Of a DNA stretch of 7,451 nucleotides, positions 5,995 to 7,451 are shown piece after piece. The stretch spans positions 1 to 7,451 of the forward strand of contig SKXR01000172.1 in assembly GCA_007128275.1 (NCBI GenBank). The letters are read 5' to 3'. The DNA is from Kiritimatiellia bacterium (GTDB taxonomy: Bacteria; Verrucomicrobiota; Kiritimatiellia; SLAD01). The notes under the pieces are model-generated. The model worked only from the letters and a program-made list of their open reading frames with translations, was not told the DNA's origin and did no database searches. A program made the position numbers and the translations under genes. Position 1 is the first letter of the stretch. Every line of letters begins with the position of its first letter.

Positions 5995-6621
5995 GTGGCA
6001 GAATTACGTACGTATATCTTCTTGGACAGTCTGCAACCGCAGTTCGCGTCCTTTCTCGCAACCGTGTCGCAGGGCTATCTGCCCGTAGCCGGCCAGGCCT
6101 CTCTCTTTATCGAGATTGCGCCGGGCATGGACATCAACCGCATGACCGACATCGCCCTCAAGGCCACCAACGTCACGCCGGGCATGCAGATCGTGGAACG
6201 TACGTTCGGCATGCTCGAGCTGCACTCGGACTCGCAAGCCGACGTCCGTGCGGCGGGCCAGGCGATCCTCGACGAACTCGGTCTGAAGGAAGAGGACCGC
6301 ATCAAGCCGGAAGTCACGACGAGCCAGGTCATCCGGCATTTGTCGGATTATCACACCCAGCTCATCAATCGCATGCGTCACGGCAACATGATTCTGCCGG
6401 GACAGACCCTGTACGTCATGGAATGCGCCCCGGCGGGGTACGCCTCCATTGCGGCGAACGAGGCGGAAAAAGCCGCGGACATCAACGTGCTCGAAGTGCG
6501 CGCCGTCGGCGCGTTCGGCCGCGTGTATCTCGGAGGCGAGGAACGCGATATTCAGGTCGGCTACGAGGCCGCCGAAGCCGCGATCGGCGCGGTCACAGGG
6601 CAATCCGGCAAGAAAAAGTAA
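5995..6621 (+). CDS. Tandem-domain (trimeric) microcompartment shell protein, BMC-T
   Basis: A shell component: three copies form a pseudohexameric tile, often with a larger, sometimes gated pore for metabolites or cofactors. The 208 residues contain two BMC-fold repeats, about 1-95 and 105-202. The second has the conserved GNMILPGQTLYVMECAPAGY stretch (130-149), AANEAEKAADI (153-163) and VRAVGAFGRVYLGG (168-181). The first has the matching DIALKATNV (52-60) and VERTFGMLELHS (67-78). The only cysteine is Cys144, so an iron-sulfur site ligated by several cysteines of one chain, as proposed for some BMC-T proteins, is unlikely; three Cys144 around a trimer axis cannot be excluded from sequence. 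The GTG start follows AAGGAG (5982-5987) with 7-nt spacing. It lies 21 nt after the fusion-enzyme gene and 56 nt before BMC-H, consistent with one operon. The C-terminus ends in GKKK. The shell role is well supported; pore properties are not readable. Confidence 0.9.
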   Translation: MAELRTYIFLDSLQPQFASFLATVSQGYLPVAGQASLFIEIAPGMDINRMTDIALKATNVTPGMQIVERTFGMLELHSDSQADVRAAGQAILDELGLKEEDRIKPEVTTSQVIRHLSDYHTQLINRMRHGNMILPGQTLYVMECAPAGYASIAANEAEKAADINVLEVRAVGAFGRVYLGGEERDIQVGYEAAEAAIGAVTGQSGKKK

Positions 6622-6677
6622 GCACCATTGACTAACGTAACATTGAACAGAGGACACACCAACCAGAGAGGTACAAA

Positions 6678-6977
6678 ATGGCTGAAGCATTAGGAATGAT
6701 TGAAGCACGTTCGTTTCCCGCCACCGTCGAAGCGGCGGACGCCATGGTCAAAGCGGCCAAGGTCGAATTGGTCTCGTATGAGAAAACCGGCGGGGGCTAC
6801 ACCTCCGTCATCGTTCGGGGCGACGTCGCCGCGGTCAAGGCCGCCTGCGATGCCGGACAGATTGCCGCCAGCCGCGTCGGCGAAGTGGTCGCCGTGCATG
6901 TCATCGCGCGTCCGCACGCGAACGTCGACACGGTACTCCCGCTGGGCCGCGCCGACCAGGCCAAGTCCAAGAAGTAA
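6678..6977 (+). CDS. Hexameric microcompartment shell protein, BMC-H
   Basis: The main shell tile: six copies form a flat hexagon with a central pore. The 99 residues are a canonical single BMC domain (PduA/CcmK/EutM family). MAEALGMIEARSFPATVEAA opens the domain, MVKAAKVEL (23-31) carries the edge lysine Lys25 that packs between hexamers, and Arg78-Pro79-His80 forms the usual inter-hexamer contact. The pore loop reads K-T-G-G-G (36-40), a glycine-rich variant of the K-I-G-S-G seen in PduA, with Thr37 in place of Ile. Cys57 is the only cysteine. A short basic tail (GRADQAKSKK) follows the domain. The start has GAGAGG at 6666-6671, 6 nt upstream of the ATG. It is the only hexamer gene in the window, and its simple form and good ribosome binding site suit a highly expressed component. 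Confidence 0.96.
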   Translation: MAEALGMIEARSFPATVEAADAMVKAAKVELVSYEKTGGGYTSVIVRGDVAAVKAACDAGQIAASRVGEVVAVHVIARPHANVDTVLPLGRADQAKSKK

Positions 6978-6997
6978 GAACTCGATCAGCAACGCGG

Positions 6998-7026
6998 AAC
7001 CGTTTGTCCGGCGTGGACAAGCGGTT
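6998..7026 (+). other. Strong RNA hairpin just upstream of the BMC-P gene
   Basis: AACCGTTTGTCC (6998-7009) pairs with GGACAAGCGGTT (7015-7026) around the 5-nt loop GGCGT: 12 consecutive pairs with a single G-U wobble. There is no T-run after it; the next bases are TGCG and then the GGAGAGG ribosome binding site of the pentamer gene (7031-7037). It is therefore unlikely to be a simple intrinsic terminator. An mRNA-processing, stabilising or translation-tuning element between the hexamer and pentamer genes is more plausible. Confidence 0.6.
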
Positions 7027-7041
7027 TGCGGGAGAGGCAGT

Positions 7042-7341
7042 ATGAATCTTGGCAAAGTCGTAGGGATGGTCGTGGCTACGCGGAAAGAGTCCAGTATGGA
7101 CGGACTCCGTTTCATGCTGGTCCGGCATCTGGACGAAAAGGGCAAGGAAACCGGAGGCCAAGTGGTGGCCGCCGACGCCGTGGGCGCAGGCCCCGGAGAG
7201 GTGGTCCTCGTGGCGACCGGCAGTTCCGCGCGACAAACCCAAGCCACCGATAAACGGCCCTGTGACGCGGTCATCATGGCCATCGTCGACAGCTGGGACG
7301 TGGGCGGAACGGTGACCTACCGCAAGAGCGACGACGACTAG
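7042..7341 (+). CDS. Pentameric microcompartment vertex protein, BMC-P (EutN/CcmL family)
   Basis: Pentamers of this family close the twelve vertices of the icosahedral shell. The 99-residue product has the family hallmarks: MNLGKVVGMVVATRK at the N-terminus (usual form GxVxGxVxATxK), a first beta-strand region ending LRFMLVRHL (22-30), the strongly conserved VAADAVGAGPGEVVLVATGSSAR (42-64) and VDSWDV in the last strand (82-87). The start is ATG 7042 with GGAGAGG at 7031-7037. The same frame is open well upstream through the BMC-H gene, but that extension is an overlapping shadow and does not resemble the family. The C-terminus is acidic (KSDDD). It is the last gene in the window, 64 nt after BMC-H, separated from it by the hairpin. 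With BMC-T and BMC-H it makes a complete minimal shell set. Confidence 0.95.
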   Translation: MNLGKVVGMVVATRKESSMDGLRFMLVRHLDEKGKETGGQVVAADAVGAGPGEVVLVATGSSARQTQATDKRPCDAVIMAIVDSWDVGGTVTYRKSDDD

Positions 7342-7350
7342 AGAAGAGAG

Positions 7351-7385
7351 GAAGTAAGAAGTCGAAAGTCAGAAGTGAGAAGTAG
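7351..7385 (+). repeat. Five tandem heptamers, consensus GAAGTNN
   Basis: Immediately after the last gene lie five consecutive 7-nt units: GAAGTAA, GAAGTCG, AAAGTCA, GAAGTGA and GAAGTAG. The AAGT core is invariant, the first base is G in four of five units, and the last two positions vary. The run is not coding in any convincing way. Short heptameric tandem repeats are known in intergenic regions of some bacteria such as filamentous cyanobacteria; whether this sequence recurs in this genome cannot be seen here. Confidence 0.75.
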
Positions 7386-7434
7386 GACAAGGAGTAGTCG
7401 CAGGCTGATCGGCACATAGAACGCATCATCCATC

Positions 7435-7448
7435 CCACTTACCACTTA
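7435..7448 (-). repeat. Two identical heptamers in opposite orientation at the window edge
   Basis: CCACTTA occurs twice back to back (7435-7441 and 7442-7448). Read on the minus strand it is (TAAGTGG)x2, sharing the AAGT core and 7-nt period of the array at 7351-7385 but inverted. The array may continue beyond the right edge. The bases between the arrays (7386-7434) show no gene. Confidence 0.55.
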
Positions 7449-7451
7449 TAA

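Noticed and set aside
6628..6677. TTGACT at 6628-6633 as the -35 of a separate BMC-H promoter
   Set aside because: No acceptable -10 occurs 16-18 bp downstream; that position reads AGGACA, and the region mostly carries the BMC-H ribosome binding site.
6700..7341. Reading the BMC-P gene as a 213-codon protein starting inside BMC-H
   Set aside because: The extra N-terminal part overlaps BMC-H out of frame and is Arg/Ser/Pro-rich nonsense. The ATG at 7042 has a ribosome binding site and gives the standard 99-residue length.
7351..7385. Heptamer array as a CRISPR array
   Set aside because: The units are 7 nt and contiguous with no spacers. CRISPR repeats are typically 23-50 nt and separated by unique spacers.

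Overview
The window (about 60% GC by eye) reads as a chromosomal segment of a Gram-negative bacterium. Arabinose-5-phosphate isomerase points to Kdo/LPS synthesis, and a small beta-barrel-like exported protein points to an outer membrane. The twin-arginine leader style at the left edge, the UppP sequence type and the microcompartment type would suit a Planctomycetes/Verrucomicrobia/Lentisphaerae-like or Hydrogenedentota-like lineage. That placement is a guess.

Layout. Positions 1-37 (minus strand) hold only the first codons of a gene encoding a Tat-exported protein. After a divergent intergenic region, everything lies on the plus strand. Block 1 is envelope biogenesis: kdsD (212-1183), uppP (1205-2140, with an extra N-terminal signal peptide), a small outer-membrane-like protein (2193-2687) that appears to have a leaderless promoter, and a PpiD/SurA-like membrane-anchored chaperone without a recognisable parvulin motif (2768-4516), which has its own well-formed promoter. 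A 179-nt gap without a gene follows.

Block 2 is a bacterial microcompartment (BMC) locus. It has an RpiB-like isomerase fused to deoxyribose-phosphate aldolase (4696-5973), then one each of the three shell-protein types: tandem-domain BMC-T (5995-6621), hexameric BMC-H (6678-6977) and pentameric BMC-P of the EutN/CcmL family (7042-7341). Pairing RpiB-like and DERA enzymes with shell genes is the hallmark of the 'SPU' (sugar-phosphate-utilising) BMC class, whose physiological substrate is, to my knowledge, not settled. The aldolase would release a short aldehyde (acetaldehyde, if it is a true DERA) plus glyceraldehyde-3-phosphate inside the shell. The aldehyde dehydrogenase and cofactor-recycling enzymes expected in such loci are not in the window. 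They may lie downstream or elsewhere.

The most notable points are in block 2. The linker of the RpiB-DERA fusion carries an amphipathic helix resembling a BMC encapsulation peptide. Directly in front of that helix is an in-frame GTG with a Shine-Dalgarno-like sequence, which may be a scar of two ancestral genes or a live internal start. The RpiB domain has Asp where the E. coli enzyme has its catalytic Cys. A strong hairpin sits just before the pentamer gene's ribosome binding site. The region after the last gene has a five-unit heptamer repeat and, at the window edge, two heptamers of a similar core in the opposite orientation.
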